DNA from: Flavobacterium profundi
Lineage (GTDB): Bacteria > Bacteroidota > Bacteroidia > Flavobacteriales > Flavobacteriaceae
Reading direction: 5' to 3'
Length of the DNA stretch: 45,404 bases
Assembly: GCF_006491645.1 (NCBI RefSeq)
Contig: NZ_VDCZ01000019.1
Span: 1 to 45,404, forward strand
Shown: positions 32,862 through 41,491 of the stretch, piece after piece
Position numbering within the stretch: the first letter of the stretch is position 1
Layout: the number at the start of each line of letters is the position of its first letter
Notes under the pieces: model-generated
What the model saw: the letters and a program-made list of their open reading frames with translations, nothing else
Told to the model about the DNA's origin: nothing
Databases searched by the model: none
Position numbers and translations under genes: made by a program

Positions 32862-32877
32862 TGAAAAAAGTGTGCCA
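32862..32877 (-). promoter_or_regulatory. Sigma54-like promoter for the PepSY-like gene
   Basis: On the minus strand TGGCACACTTTTTTCA shows a perfect -24 element (TGGCAC) and TTTCA where TTGCA is expected at -12, with the correct 10-base GG-to-GC spacing but TC in place of GC. It lies about 47 bases upstream of the start codon at 32815 and beside a gene for a sigma54 activator. Confidence 0.45.
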
Positions 32878-33009
32878 ATACAAAAAAGAGTAGATCTATA
32901 AATGTTAAGTTTTTGTTTTTTAGATAGTTATGATTTTTTAGCTTTAAAAGAAATTGTGTAAAAACATTGAAATGTAACCGTTACCTGTGTAAAAAAGTGA
33001 CGTTATCAA

Positions 33010-33987
33010 CTAATCTTTACTAGGAAATAATAGGGACCAAAGCACTGAAATTAATAAAATACCACCTACTACACTTAAAGAAACTAAAGAAGAGATGTGA
33101 TAAAAAGGTGCGATAATCATTTTAACTCCAATAAAAGCTAGTATAATGGCCAATCCATAATGTAAACGACTAAACATATACATAAAATTAGCGAGTAGGA
33201 AGTATAACGAACGCAATCCTAAAATGGCAAAAATATTGGAAGTATATAATATAAAAGGATCCTCTGGTGCAATGGCAAATATGGCAGGAATACTATCTAC
33301 AGCAAATAATAAATCGGTAAATTCTATAATTACAAGAACAACTAATAAAGGTGTTGCCATTTTTACACCGTTTTGAATTGTAAAAAATTTGTCGCTATCA
33401 AATTTTGGGCTCACTTTAAAAAAGCGATGTACTAAGCGCGCTCCAGGGCTTTTTGAAAAATCTTGGTCACCATCATCAGAATTAGTACTAAACCAAGATT
33501 TTATTCCGGCTACTATAAGTACAATTCCAAAAATAGTGAGTAAATAATTTATAGTAACGGTTTGGCCAAATAATTCCATTTCAGGTAAATTAGTATAATG
33601 TAAAAGCCAAACCCCTGTAAAAATAAAAATAGCTCTAAAAACTAATGCTCCAATTACGCCCCAAAATAAAACCTTATGTTGTAGCTCTTTGCCTACATTA
33701 AAATAGCCAAATACTAAAATAAAAACAAATAAATTATCTACAGATAACGCCTTTTCAATCCAATAGGCTCCTTGAAACTGGGAAAATTTTTCAAAACCTA
33801 AATAGTAATAAATGATAGCACTGAAGCCCATGGATAAAGAAATCCATAAAATGGACCAATAGGCAGCTTCTCGACTGGTTATGGCATGACTTTTCTTGTT
33901 CAACACTCCTAAATCTAAAACTAACATTGCTAAAATGACAATGGTAAAAACAGCTATTATAACGGGATGTTGAATTAATGAATCCAT
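33010..33987 (-). CDS. TerC/Alx family membrane protein
   Basis: 325 residues with about nine membrane helices. The family motifs are ALSVDNLFVFILVFGYFNV near 83-101, LVVLVIIEFTDLLFAVDSIPA near 216-236 and AILGLRSLYFLLA near 254-266, where conserved acidic residues line the predicted metal path. TerC/Alx proteins export manganese or other metals in several bacteria and may metallate exported proteins. Despite the name, no tellurite genes are nearby. It is single on the minus strand, with a well-formed promoter. Confidence 0.92.
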   Translation of the reverse strand: MDSLIQHPVIIAVFTIVILAMLVLDLGVLNKKSHAITSREAAYWSILWISLSMGFSAIIYYYLGFEKFSQFQGAYWIEKALSVDNLFVFILVFGYFNVGKELQHKVLFWGVIGALVFRAIFIFTGVWLLHYTNLPEMELFGQTVTINYLLTIFGIVLIVAGIKSWFSTNSDDGDQDFSKSPGARLVHRFFKVSPKFDSDKFFTIQNGVKMATPLLVVLVIIEFTDLLFAVDSIPAIFAIAPEDPFILYTSNIFAILGLRSLYFLLANFMYMFSRLHYGLAIILAFIGVKMIIAPFYHISSLVSLSVVGGILLISVLWSLLFPSKD

Positions 33988-34006
33988 GTTTTTATATTTT
34001 GGTTTG

Positions 34007-34034
34007 CGAATGTAAGTTTGATTTTTAACTCCAA
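34007..34034 (-). promoter_or_regulatory. Promoter of the TerC-family gene
   Basis: On the minus strand a TTG (34034-34032) is followed after 17 bases by TACATTCG (34014-34007), a one-base variant of TAnnTTTG. The spacing is ideal for a Bacteroidota promoter, and it lies 19 bases before the start codon. Confidence 0.6.
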
Positions 34035-34095
34035 GGGAAATCGGGATAACTATCTGATAATCAATTTTTTGTTTGTTCTGTTTTTTAAAACAAAA

Positions 34096-34130
34096 AAACC
34101 TATATTACTATAAATCAAGCATATAGGTTT
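34096..34130 (-). terminator. Terminator after gpsA
   Basis: AAACCTATAT (34096-34105) pairs with ATATAGGTTT (34121-34130), a perfect 10-bp stem followed on the minus strand by a T run. It lies 32 bases beyond the gpsA stop. Confidence 0.85.
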
Positions 34131-34162
34131 ATTTTTTTAATATTCTAATGAAAAGTTAAAAT

Positions 34163-35155
34163 TTAATTTAATTTTTCAGTTAATTTTCTAAATTCAGATT
34201 TTGCCTCTTTCCCTTCATAAAGAACGCGATAAACAGCATCAATAATAGGTGTATCTGCCTTGTATTCTTTATTTAATAAATAGGCACTTTTTGCTGCATA
34301 ATATCCTTCTGCTACCATACTCATTTCCATTTGAGCCGATTTCACAGTATATCCTTTGCCAATCATGTTCCCAAACATTCTATTTCTAGAGAATACAGAA
34401 TAACCAGTTACCAATAAATCTCCTAAATATGCCGAATTATTAATGTTACGTTTCATTCGGTGTACTTTTCGAATAAATTTTTTCATTTCTCGAATGGCAT
34501 TACTCATTAAAACGGCTTGAAAATTATCTCCATATCCTAAACCGTGAGCAATTCCTGCAGCAATAGAATAAATATTTTTCAGCACAGCAGCGTATTCGGT
34601 ACCAATAATATCATCAGTTGTTTTGGCTTTGATATAATACGAACTTAAATTTTTAGCTACATATTTAGCCTTGGCGCGATCATTACACGCAATTGTTAAA
34701 TACGATAAACGTTCCATAGCGACCTCTTCAGCATGACAAGGACCTGTAATGACACCAATATTATCAAAAGGGATATTGTATTTTGTATTAAAATGTTCCC
34801 CAACAATTAAACTCGATTCAGGAACAATACCTTTGATAGCTGAAAAAATTATTTTATCTGAAAGGGAAACAGTTAATTTTTCTAACTCAGCACTCAAAAA
34901 AGCAGATGGAATGGCAAATATGATATAATCTGCAAATGCTACTGCTTCATTAATATCATTGGTTAGAAATAATTTATTATTGTCAAACTCTACCGAACTT
35001 AAATAGTTTGGATTGTGTTTTTGATGTTTTATACATTCTAATGCATAAGTACTTCTCATGTACCATGCAATTTTTTCCTGATTTGCACATAACATCTTTG
35101 CAATAGCTGTTGCCCAACTTCCTCCTCCAATGACAGCAAATTTTGGTTTTTCCAT
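34163..35155 (-). CDS. gpsA: NAD(P)H-dependent glycerol-3-phosphate dehydrogenase
   Basis: 330 residues, the usual length. The Rossmann motif is GGGSWATAIAK at residues 10-20. Other family blocks are FSAIKGIVPESS, GPCHAEEVA near 139-147, GTEYAAVLKNIYSIAAGIAHG with the catalytic Lys, and the C-terminal NKEYKADTPIIDAVYRVLYEG. It makes sn-glycerol-3-phosphate from dihydroxyacetone phosphate for phospholipid synthesis in the cytoplasm. It is a single minus-strand gene with its own terminator. Confidence 0.97.
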   Translation of the reverse strand: MEKPKFAVIGGGSWATAIAKMLCANQEKIAWYMRSTYALECIKHQKHNPNYLSSVEFDNNKLFLTNDINEAVAFADYIIFAIPSAFLSAELEKLTVSLSDKIIFSAIKGIVPESSLIVGEHFNTKYNIPFDNIGVITGPCHAEEVAMERLSYLTIACNDRAKAKYVAKNLSSYYIKAKTTDDIIGTEYAAVLKNIYSIAAGIAHGLGYGDNFQAVLMSNAIREMKKFIRKVHRMKRNINNSAYLGDLLVTGYSVFSRNRMFGNMIGKGYTVKSAQMEMSMVAEGYYAAKSAYLLNKEYKADTPIIDAVYRVLYEGKEAKSEFRKLTEKLN

Positions 35156-35176
35156 TGATTATTATTTTAGGAAATC

Positions 35177-35184
35177 CAAAGGTA
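35177..35184 (-). promoter_or_regulatory. Bacteroidota -7 promoter box for gpsA
   Basis: TACCTTTG on the minus strand, 21 bases before the gpsA start codon, is an exact TAnnTTTG match. No correctly spaced TTG was found. Confidence 0.5.
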
Positions 35185-35354
35185 AAGAATTCCTTTTAAT
35201 ATATAAAATCCTTACAAACTAAGAATACATAAGGACTTTGTAACTTTAACATTTTTTTAATTTTTTCCATGCAATTTAATCTTGACCGAGTACGTTTTAT
35301 AGATATATTTTTAAATAATTTGGGTTAAATTATTTAGTTTTTGGTTGGTTAGTT

Positions 35355-35389
35355 AAAAGCGTTCAAAATTGTATTTTGAACGCTTTTTT
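35355..35389 (+). terminator. Strong stem-loop with T run upstream of the NHL gene
   Basis: AAAAGCGTTCAAAAT-TGT-ATTTTGAACGCTTTT: a 15-bp perfect stem followed by T. The gene to its left (gpsA) is divergent, so no annotated plus-strand transcript ends here. It may close a small RNA starting at about 35285-35320 or be a leader element. Confidence 0.7.
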
Positions 35390-35393
35390 GTTT

Positions 35394-35401
35394 TACTTTT
35401 G
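35394..35401 (+). promoter_or_regulatory. Bacteroidota -7 promoter box for the NHL gene
   Basis: TACTTTTG matches TAnnTTTG, and a TTG lies 22 bases upstream (35369-35371), inside the terminator hairpin. It lies 18 bases before the ATG at 35420. Confidence 0.5.
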
Positions 35402-35419
35402 TTTAGTTACAAGGGTGTT

Positions 35420-36970
35420 ATGAAAATAAATTACATTTTATTTCTTATTTTTTTTAAAAGTCTACTTGCAATTGCTCAAGCACCTAATATTAGTTATCCT
35501 ACACCTAATATTTTTTCTGTTAATGAAACAATTACTCCTCTTTTACCTACTAATGCAGGTGGATCAATTCCTAATGGTTATGGAATTATAACCTATGCAG
35601 GAACTGGTTTACAAGGAGACACGGTTGGTGATAGAACGACGGCTCAATTTAATTTCCCTACAACTGCAATTTTAGACCATAATAATGCGATTTTGGTTGT
35701 GGATAGAGGCAATCATAAAATAAAAAAAATTGATTCCAATGGCTTGGTTTCTAATTTAGTAGGGAGTGGAGTGATGGGTTCATTAGATGGCCCCGCTGAA
35801 ATAGCGACTTTTAATTTCCCCTCAAGTATTGTAGAAGATTCCAATGGGAATTTATTTATATGTGATCAAAGCAATCACAAAATTAGAAAGGTTGATACAA
35901 ATGGAATAGTTTCTACCTTTGCAGGAAGTGGTGTGGGTGGTTTTCAAGATGGAGTAGGTACTGCGGCAAAATTTTATTATCCAGATGAAATTACCATTGA
36001 TAGTGAAGATAATATATACGTTGCAGATTATTATAATCATAGAATACGTAAAATTACTCCTTTGGGAGTAGTTTCAACACTTGCCGGAAGTGTAATTGGA
36101 AATTTAGATGGAATAGGTAGCCAAGCTAGATTTAATAGTCCAACTGGAGTTTGTTTAGATGGTTTGGGCAATATCATTGTTACAGATTATGGAAACCATA
36201 GGATTAAAAAAATACTTCCTTCGGGTCAAGTTATTACAATAGCGGGTAACGGTTCAGGAGATATAAATGGTGATGTAGCTGTTGCTAAATTTAAAAATCC
36301 AACAATTTCTACCATAGATGTATCAGGTACTCTTTTTGTAACAGATTATGGCAACAATAAAATCAAAATAATTGATACAACAGGAACTGTAAGTACTTTT
36401 TGCGGTTCGGGTGCATTAGGTGACCATGATGATGAGTTGCTTTTAGCCAAATTAAAAAACCCTTCTAGTATTGCAATTGACGAAACTGGAACCCTATATA
36501 TAACAGATTATGGGAATCATAAAATAAAAAAGACCACGTATTATGATTTTAATTATACCATTTCTCCTAGTTTGCCTACAGGGTTAATTTTTAATAGCGC
36601 AACGGGAGCCATTTCGGGAACACCTGCAACTGTTAGTCCGCCCACAGATTATACGGTTACGATATCTAATACAGAAGGAACTAGTAGTTTTGTACTGAAT
36701 ATTGAAGTAGGTGCTTTAAGTACTACTGAATTTCAAAAGAATATAATTCAAATTTATCCAAATCCAATACAAGATTTTCTAAATGTTAAAGCGAAAAGCA
36801 CCATAACAAAGGTTGAGATTTACACTCTTTTGGGTCAACTCATACAAAAAATGATTCCAAATCAAGAGGTGTTTCAAATTAATTTCTCTGAAATTGAGAA
36901 AGGTATTTACATTCTTAAATTGGAATCAAATTTTACAAATAGTACCATTCGTGTAGTAAAACAAGAATGA
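35420..36970 (+). CDS. Secreted NHL-repeat protein with T9SS sorting domain
   Basis: 516 residues from the ATG at 35420, where the signal peptide (ILFLIFFKSLLAIAQ) begins. An in-frame ATG at 35369 lies inside the terminator hairpin and is rejected. Six NHL-type beta-propeller units follow, marked by GNHKIKKID, SNHKIRKVD, YNHRIRKIT, GNHRIKKIL, GNNKIKIID and GNHKIKKTT. A putative Ig-like segment (LPTGLIFNSATGAISGTP) precedes a type A T9SS C-terminal domain (YPNPIQDFLNVKAKS ... GIYILKLES). It should be exported by the type IX system to the cell surface or medium. Ligand unknown. Confidence 0.9.
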   Translation: MKINYILFLIFFKSLLAIAQAPNISYPTPNIFSVNETITPLLPTNAGGSIPNGYGIITYAGTGLQGDTVGDRTTAQFNFPTTAILDHNNAILVVDRGNHKIKKIDSNGLVSNLVGSGVMGSLDGPAEIATFNFPSSIVEDSNGNLFICDQSNHKIRKVDTNGIVSTFAGSGVGGFQDGVGTAAKFYYPDEITIDSEDNIYVADYYNHRIRKITPLGVVSTLAGSVIGNLDGIGSQARFNSPTGVCLDGLGNIIVTDYGNHRIKKILPSGQVITIAGNGSGDINGDVAVAKFKNPTISTIDVSGTLFVTDYGNNKIKIIDTTGTVSTFCGSGALGDHDDELLLAKLKNPSSIAIDETGTLYITDYGNHKIKKTTYYDFNYTISPSLPTGLIFNSATGAISGTPATVSPPTDYTVTISNTEGTSSFVLNIEVGALSTTEFQKNIIQIYPNPIQDFLNVKAKSTITKVEIYTLLGQLIQKMIPNQEVFQINFSEIEKGIYILKLESNFTNSTIRVVKQE

Positions 36971-36980
36971 GGTTATTCTG

Positions 36981-38078
36981 TTATCTTCTTAAATCTTTTT
37001 TAGCGTAGGTAGACATCGGACAATTAAATTCATCTACTAAATAATCGTCCATTTCATCTGCTTTTAAAGCTAATTCTTTAATCTTGTCTTTTACATCATT
37101 CTGACTTACTTCATCTTTAAAAATATCAGATATATGAACACGATAAGAAATGAAAATGTTATTTTGATAAATGCCAAGTTTAAATGGTTTGTGATCACTA
37201 GAAATTAAATAGGTATATAAATCGAGTAAATTTTCTTTTGGAATGCTATTAATAGGTGAAGTCACATACAGATAATCTCTCTTATAAATAAAAATACGAA
37301 TTTCAGAACTTCCTTGATGGTAATTCCAATATTCATAACCCGCTCTTGTTAGTATAGGATTGATGCCTAATTCTGAAATTGCTTGCTCAATAAAATTACT
37401 TAAATCTCCTAATTCTTCTTCCATAAACTCATCTTTTAATAATTGAGAACCACAATTATTACAATAATCAACAGGTTCATAAGTTAAGGCATGACAAGAA
37501 GGGCATTGTAACGAAAACTGATGGTTGGTATTCGAACTTACGCTTTCAATTGCGGCAATAATTTCTTTTACTGGGATAGCAAAACCCATATTGTCTGCAT
37601 TGTTGAACTTGGAGGAATTAATTCCAACTAAAAATCCTTCTTCTGTAACCAATGGGCCTCCACTATTACCAGGATTAATAGCGGCATCCGTTTGTACAAA
37701 ATGCTTTCCGTTCATGTGTTGTTCTGGATTGGAAATAATTCCTTCGGTAATCGTAAATGGCATTCCAAATGGATACCCCAAAGCATATACTTTTTGACGT
37801 GTAGCTAAAGTTAAGGAACTGTTGATTGAAAAAGAATCTTCAATAGTTAGAGGTGCTTCTGTTTTAAGAACGGCAATGTCAATGTCTGGATTAATAAGAA
37901 TTACTTTTGCCAAAGTTCTATTTTGATTGGCATCTTCAATAGCTACTTTTTTATAGCCTTGTACTACATGATGATTGGTAATAATAATATCTTCATTTTT
38001 AAAATAAAAACCACTTCCTGTTGAAGATGAAGTAAGAATTTTAAAAGTAGCGTTTTTAAGATTATCTAATGTTTGCAT
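36981..38078 (-). CDS. Trypsin-like serine protease with C-terminal zinc ribbon, cytoplasmic
   Basis: 365 residues, with no signal peptide or membrane anchor. The trypsin-like core (1-190) has the catalytic triad His37 (TNHHVV), Asp67 (NPDIDIAVLK) and Ser139 (NPGNSGGPL), as in HtrA/DegP. There is no PDZ domain; instead a zinc ribbon (CPSC ... CNNC, about 199-219) and a C-terminal domain of about 140 residues follow. This is an uncommon arrangement for an HtrA-type protease, since most act in the periplasm. The start lies 6 bases after the stop of the 38085-39251 gene, so the two form an operon. Confidence 0.88.
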   Translation of the reverse strand: MQTLDNLKNATFKILTSSSTGSGFYFKNEDIIITNHHVVQGYKKVAIEDANQNRTLAKVILINPDIDIAVLKTEAPLTIEDSFSINSSLTLATRQKVYALGYPFGMPFTITEGIISNPEQHMNGKHFVQTDAAINPGNSGGPLVTEEGFLVGINSSKFNNADNMGFAIPVKEIIAAIESVSSNTNHQFSLQCPSCHALTYEPVDYCNNCGSQLLKDEFMEEELGDLSNFIEQAISELGINPILTRAGYEYWNYHQGSSEIRIFIYKRDYLYVTSPINSIPKENLLDLYTYLISSDHKPFKLGIYQNNIFISYRVHISDIFKDEVSQNDVKDKIKELALKADEMDDYLVDEFNCPMSTYAKKDLRR

Positions 38079-38084
38079 AATTTC

Positions 38085-39251
38085 TTAGTTAAATAAATTG
38101 GAAAAAAAGCCTTTTTTCTTAGGTTGTTCCGATTGAAAAGGCAACTCTTGTTCGTTCATAATAGCGGTCATCCCTTTAAATAAGATGCTTGCCGCTTCTT
38201 TCCAAGGTTGATTCGCTGCTTGTTCAAGAGTAGTTTGTGTTTTTGTAGATACTTCTTTAGGAACCATATTGTAATACAACATGTCGTAAAAACTTAAAAG
38301 TAAGGTAAAGGTTGCACCAATTTGGTCTCCTTTATGAATTTCTTCGCTAGCAACTTTTAAAGTATGTTCTAAATTCTTCTTTAAATGCTCAATTTCACTT
38401 CTCGATTTGATAGGAATAAAAGTTTCGGCAATATAAAAATCTTCCAATAAGGCTTCTTTTGAAATGGCTTTTAAACTTTGTAAAAACTGTTTTCCTTTTT
38501 GAATTTTAATGGTAATAGAGTCTTGCGAGCTCAAATTAACAATTTCTCGCTCTACATCTGTTCGTAATTTCCCCTGAGGAGACATACAATAGTCTATTTT
38601 TTTTAGTGTTATATTAATTACATCCCAATTAAAATAACTCATTCGCTCTCTATCAAAATATTCAAAATAGTGCTCTGCTTCTGCAATTAATCGGTTAAAT
38701 GTACTCCAAATGGTTTCTAATACTTCTGAGCTATAAGGAGTTATTTTAGGCTCATGTAAAGAGTCTACATCAAAAGCAGCTTTAAATTCGTCATCATAAT
38801 TATCTGCTTTATGACAAATTTCTTCTAAAACATAATAGATTTTGTACGGTTCACACAAATGTAAAGGAGCTTCGTAATAAAAATCTAATTCGTCATTATT
38901 ATAACGGATTTGAGCTAAATTTAAGGGTGAAAAGTTAATCTCTGCAATTCTTCTGAAAACAGGTATTTTATGTGTGTTCCCAACTTTTAAAAAAGGGGCT
39001 TTAATTTTTAATAAAGTGTCGGTTATTTCAATTTCAACCACAATAGATCCATGTGGAATTTTAAAGGAAGTCTCTCCAGCATTTCCATATTGCTTTCTTA
39101 TATCGGTGTCGATATAATCTAAAAGAGTTAAAAATGACGCTTTGTACTGATCGGCTTTGTAAGCATCTAATGATTCTTTCCATTTTTCGACTTTTATCTT
39201 CGTCTCTAAGGAAGTCATCAAGGTTTTGTCAAAACTTAATGAATTTGTCAT
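38085..39251 (-). CDS. Hypothetical protein, possibly YbjN/chaperone-like, paired with the protease
   Basis: 388 residues, soluble, with no signal peptide. The N-terminal half (about 40-170) has alternating strands and helices (GSIVVEIEITDTLLKIKAPF, FRRIAEINFSPLNLAQIRY, LDFYYEAPLHLCEPYKIYYVLEEI) that resemble YbjN or secretion-chaperone folds, but only by pattern. The rest is helical, and the end is basic (KKKGFFSNLF). It is the upstream gene of a two-gene operon with the zinc-ribbon protease, suggesting it presents or regulates substrate. Function unknown. Confidence 0.7.
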   Translation of the reverse strand: MTNSLSFDKTLMTSLETKIKVEKWKESLDAYKADQYKASFLTLLDYIDTDIRKQYGNAGETSFKIPHGSIVVEIEITDTLLKIKAPFLKVGNTHKIPVFRRIAEINFSPLNLAQIRYNNDELDFYYEAPLHLCEPYKIYYVLEEICHKADNYDDEFKAAFDVDSLHEPKITPYSSEVLETIWSTFNRLIAEAEHYFEYFDRERMSYFNWDVINITLKKIDYCMSPQGKLRTDVEREIVNLSSQDSITIKIQKGKQFLQSLKAISKEALLEDFYIAETFIPIKSRSEIEHLKKNLEHTLKVASEEIHKGDQIGATFTLLLSFYDMLYYNMVPKEVSTKTQTTLEQAANQPWKEAASILFKGMTAIMNEQELPFQSEQPKKKGFFSNLFN

Positions 39252-39376
39252 AATTATTTATTTGTTTGTTGTTTTTTAAAATAACTCGCATTCAAGAGCT
39301 TAAAACAAATATAAAAAATGACTGTCATTTAAAAATACTTAGAAATGAGTATTTTCTTTTTTTCAGTTGATAAGAT

Positions 39377-39413
39377 AAAAAAGCCAGATGAACGGTTTAC
39401 ATCTGGCTTTTTT
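39377..39413 (-). terminator. Terminator after the yqhD-like gene
   Basis: AAAAAAGCCAGATG / CATCTGGCTTTTTT: a 14-bp perfect stem with a 9-base loop. On the minus strand it is followed by T and lies about 20 bases after the stop at 39433. It has A and T runs on both sides and could act in both directions. Confidence 0.9.
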
Positions 39414-39432
39414 TGTAAAGAAATGAAATTGT

Positions 39433-40611
39433 TTAGTAACTCATTTCTACTATTTCTCTTACTTTTTCTGGAGTAATATTCTGTTTTTCACCCATAGCTT
39501 TCCAACCTCTCTCTTCAAATCGATTCACGATAAAGTCGGCTGTGTTTTCATAATTATCGGTGTTTTCTGAAATCTTAGTTTTCATTCCCATAGTATGGAA
39601 AAAAGCTACCGTTTTTTCAATCGCTTCTTCTGCAATCGCTTCAGTAGAATCTCCTGTAAGATTCCATACACGTTTACCATATTGGGCTAATTTTTCTTTT
39701 TTGGTGTCAAACATCACACGGTATAAATTGGGACCAATAATCGCCAAAGTACGAGCATGATCAATTTCATACAACGCTGTCAATTCATGTCCAATCATGT
39801 GAGTTGCCCAATCAGATGGCACTCCTTTTTGAATCAATCCATTCAATGCCATAGTGGCACTCCAAACAAAATTGGAGGCTAATTTATAATCGGATGGATT
39901 TTCTACTACATCTGGACCAATTTCTATTAAGGTTTGTAAAATACCTTCTGCAATTCGATCTTGAAGCATCGCATCATGAGGATAGGTTAAGTATTGTTCC
40001 ATTACATGTGTAAAAGCATCAATGACTCCGTTTTGTAATTGTCTTTTTGGTAAAGAGGTAATAACGGTTGGGTCAACAATGGAAAAGACCGGGAATAAAG
40101 CACTTCCTCCCAATGTCAATTTCTCTTGTGTGGCTTCAATCGTAACCACGGCTCCTGAATTCATTTCGGAACCAGTAGCTGGTAATGTTAATACAGTTCC
40201 AAAAGGGATTACTTGTGAAACGTCTTTAAATAAAATGCGTTTTCTTAAGATATCTGCTGCATCGCCTTCATAATGTACGGCTGCTGAAATAAATTTCACG
40301 CCATCAATAACACTTCCCCCTCCTACAGCCAGAATAAATCCAATTTTTTCTTCTCTAATAACAGCAACGGCTTTCATTAAGGTTTCGTATCTTGGATTGG
40401 GTTCAATACCTCCAAATTCTACTATATGGTTAGCTTTAAATGATTTGGATAAAGCAGCTTTTACCTGATCATAAACACCGTTTTTAAAAATACTTCCCCC
40501 TCCATAGGCGATTAATATTTTGGTGTTTTCGGGAACTAAATTTTTTAATTTTTCTATTTGGCCTTTACCAAATACATAATTTACAGGGTTATATAATTCA
40601 AAATTTTGCAT
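39433..40611 (-). CDS. yqhD: YqhD-like iron/zinc-dependent alcohol dehydrogenase (NADPH aldehyde reductase)
   Basis: 392 residues, like E. coli YqhD (387). The nucleotide-binding GGGS is at residues 38-41, and GGGSVIDGVKFIS follows near 97-109. Metal ligands are expected in NGVIDAFTHVMEQY (Asp and His) and in WATHMIGHELTALYEIDHA (His pair). YqhD reduces many aldehydes with NADPH and protects from lipid-peroxidation and reactive aldehydes. The DJ-1/PfpI gene just upstream, 7 bases away on the same strand, also fits carbonyl stress defence, and the divergent LysR gene may control both. Confidence 0.92.
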   Translation of the reverse strand: MQNFELYNPVNYVFGKGQIEKLKNLVPENTKILIAYGGGSIFKNGVYDQVKAALSKSFKANHIVEFGGIEPNPRYETLMKAVAVIREEKIGFILAVGGGSVIDGVKFISAAVHYEGDAADILRKRILFKDVSQVIPFGTVLTLPATGSEMNSGAVVTIEATQEKLTLGGSALFPVFSIVDPTVITSLPKRQLQNGVIDAFTHVMEQYLTYPHDAMLQDRIAEGILQTLIEIGPDVVENPSDYKLASNFVWSATMALNGLIQKGVPSDWATHMIGHELTALYEIDHARTLAIIGPNLYRVMFDTKKEKLAQYGKRVWNLTGDSTEAIAEEAIEKTVAFFHTMGMKTKISENTDNYENTADFIVNRFEERGWKAMGEKQNITPEKVREIVEMSY

Positions 40612-40618
40612 TTGTAAC

Positions 40619-41404
40619 TTAATTTAATTGATGTAATAATTTTTGAGCGACTAATTTTGATGAAGCTGGGTTTTGTCCTGTAATTAACAAGCCGTCTTCC
40701 ACAGCATAAGGTGCCCAATTGTCTCCTTTACTATAAATAGCACCATCTGCTTGTAAGGCATCTTCTAAAAGAAAAGGAACTACATCGGTTAAACCTACAG
40801 CTTCTTCTTCAGCATTGGTAAACCCGGTTACTTTTTTATCCTTTACTAAATAATCACCATTAACTTTTACATCTTTTAAAACCCCTGGAGCATGACAAAC
40901 AAAAGCAATTGGTTTATTATTGGTATAAAAAGAAGTAATCAATTTTTGAGAAGTTTCACTAGACGCTAAATCCCAAAGCGGGCCATGGCCTCCTGGGTAA
41001 AAAACAGCGTCATAATCAGCTTGATTTACATCTTCCAATTTATGGGTATGTGCTAGTTTTTCTTGTAAGGCTTCGTCATTATCAAAACGTTTGGTGTCTT
41101 CGGTAGCATTTGAAGGATCCGAACTTCTTGGGTCAATTGGAGGTTGTCCTCCTTTTGGCGAAGCTAAAGTAATTTCCACTCCTTGATCGGCTAATTCATA
41201 ATAAGGCGCAACAAATTCTTCAATCCAAAATCCTGTTTTTTCTCCAGTATTGCCTAAATCATCATGACTGGTCAATACAAATAATACTTTTTTCATAGTT
41301 TCTTTTTTTGTTGTTTGTACTGTTGATTCTTCTTGAGTTGTTGTTTCTTTTTCTTTACAACCCAAACTTAAAATTACCAATAAGGTAGCAAGTATATGTT
41401 TCAT
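40619..41404 (-). CDS. DJ-1/PfpI family protein with lipoprotein signal
   Basis: 261 residues from the ATG at 41404; a TTG at 41425 is less likely. The N-terminus MKHILATLLVILSLGC gives a lipoprotein signal with Cys16. The DJ-1/PfpI domain begins KKVLFVLTSHDDLG and has GVEITLASPKGGQPPIDPRS, the nucleophile-elbow Cys in FVCHAPGVL, and FYPGGHGPLWDLA. It is close to the Hsp31/YhbO or glutamine-amidotransferase-like class associated with glyoxalase or deglycase activities. An envelope-anchored version is unusual. It is followed after 7 bases by the yqhD-like gene. Confidence 0.88.
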   Translation of the reverse strand: MKHILATLLVILSLGCKEKETTTQEESTVQTTKKETMKKVLFVLTSHDDLGNTGEKTGFWIEEFVAPYYELADQGVEITLASPKGGQPPIDPRSSDPSNATEDTKRFDNDEALQEKLAHTHKLEDVNQADYDAVFYPGGHGPLWDLASSETSQKLITSFYTNNKPIAFVCHAPGVLKDVKVNGDYLVKDKKVTGFTNAEEEAVGLTDVVPFLLEDALQADGAIYSKGDNWAPYAVEDGLLITGQNPASSKLVAQKLLHQLN

Positions 41405-41422
41405 GTTTTTTAAATTTTTTAT

Positions 41423-41430
41423 CAAAATTA
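41423..41430 (-). promoter_or_regulatory. Bacteroidota -7 promoter box for the DJ-1/yqhD pair
   Basis: TAATTTTG on the minus strand matches TAnnTTTG, 18 bases before the start at 41404. The -33 element is not clear. Confidence 0.45.
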
Positions 41431-41453
41431 CAACTAAAATGGTATTAGTAAAA

Positions 41454-41472
41454 ATAATTTAAATTATGTTTG
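41454..41472. promoter_or_regulatory. Palindrome and -7 box in the LysR divergent region
   Basis: ATAATTTAAATTAT (41454-41467) is a perfect 14-bp palindrome that runs into TATGTTTG (41465-41472), an exact TAnnTTTG box facing the lysR gene. The position suits a LysR self-regulatory operator, but the A/T-rich setting makes chance palindromes likely. Confidence 0.4.
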
Positions 41473-41491
41473 TAATAAATAATTTTATATC

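Noticed and set aside
35369..35419. Upstream start for the NHL protein
   Set aside because: It lies within a terminator hairpin and would place extra residues before a clear signal peptide.
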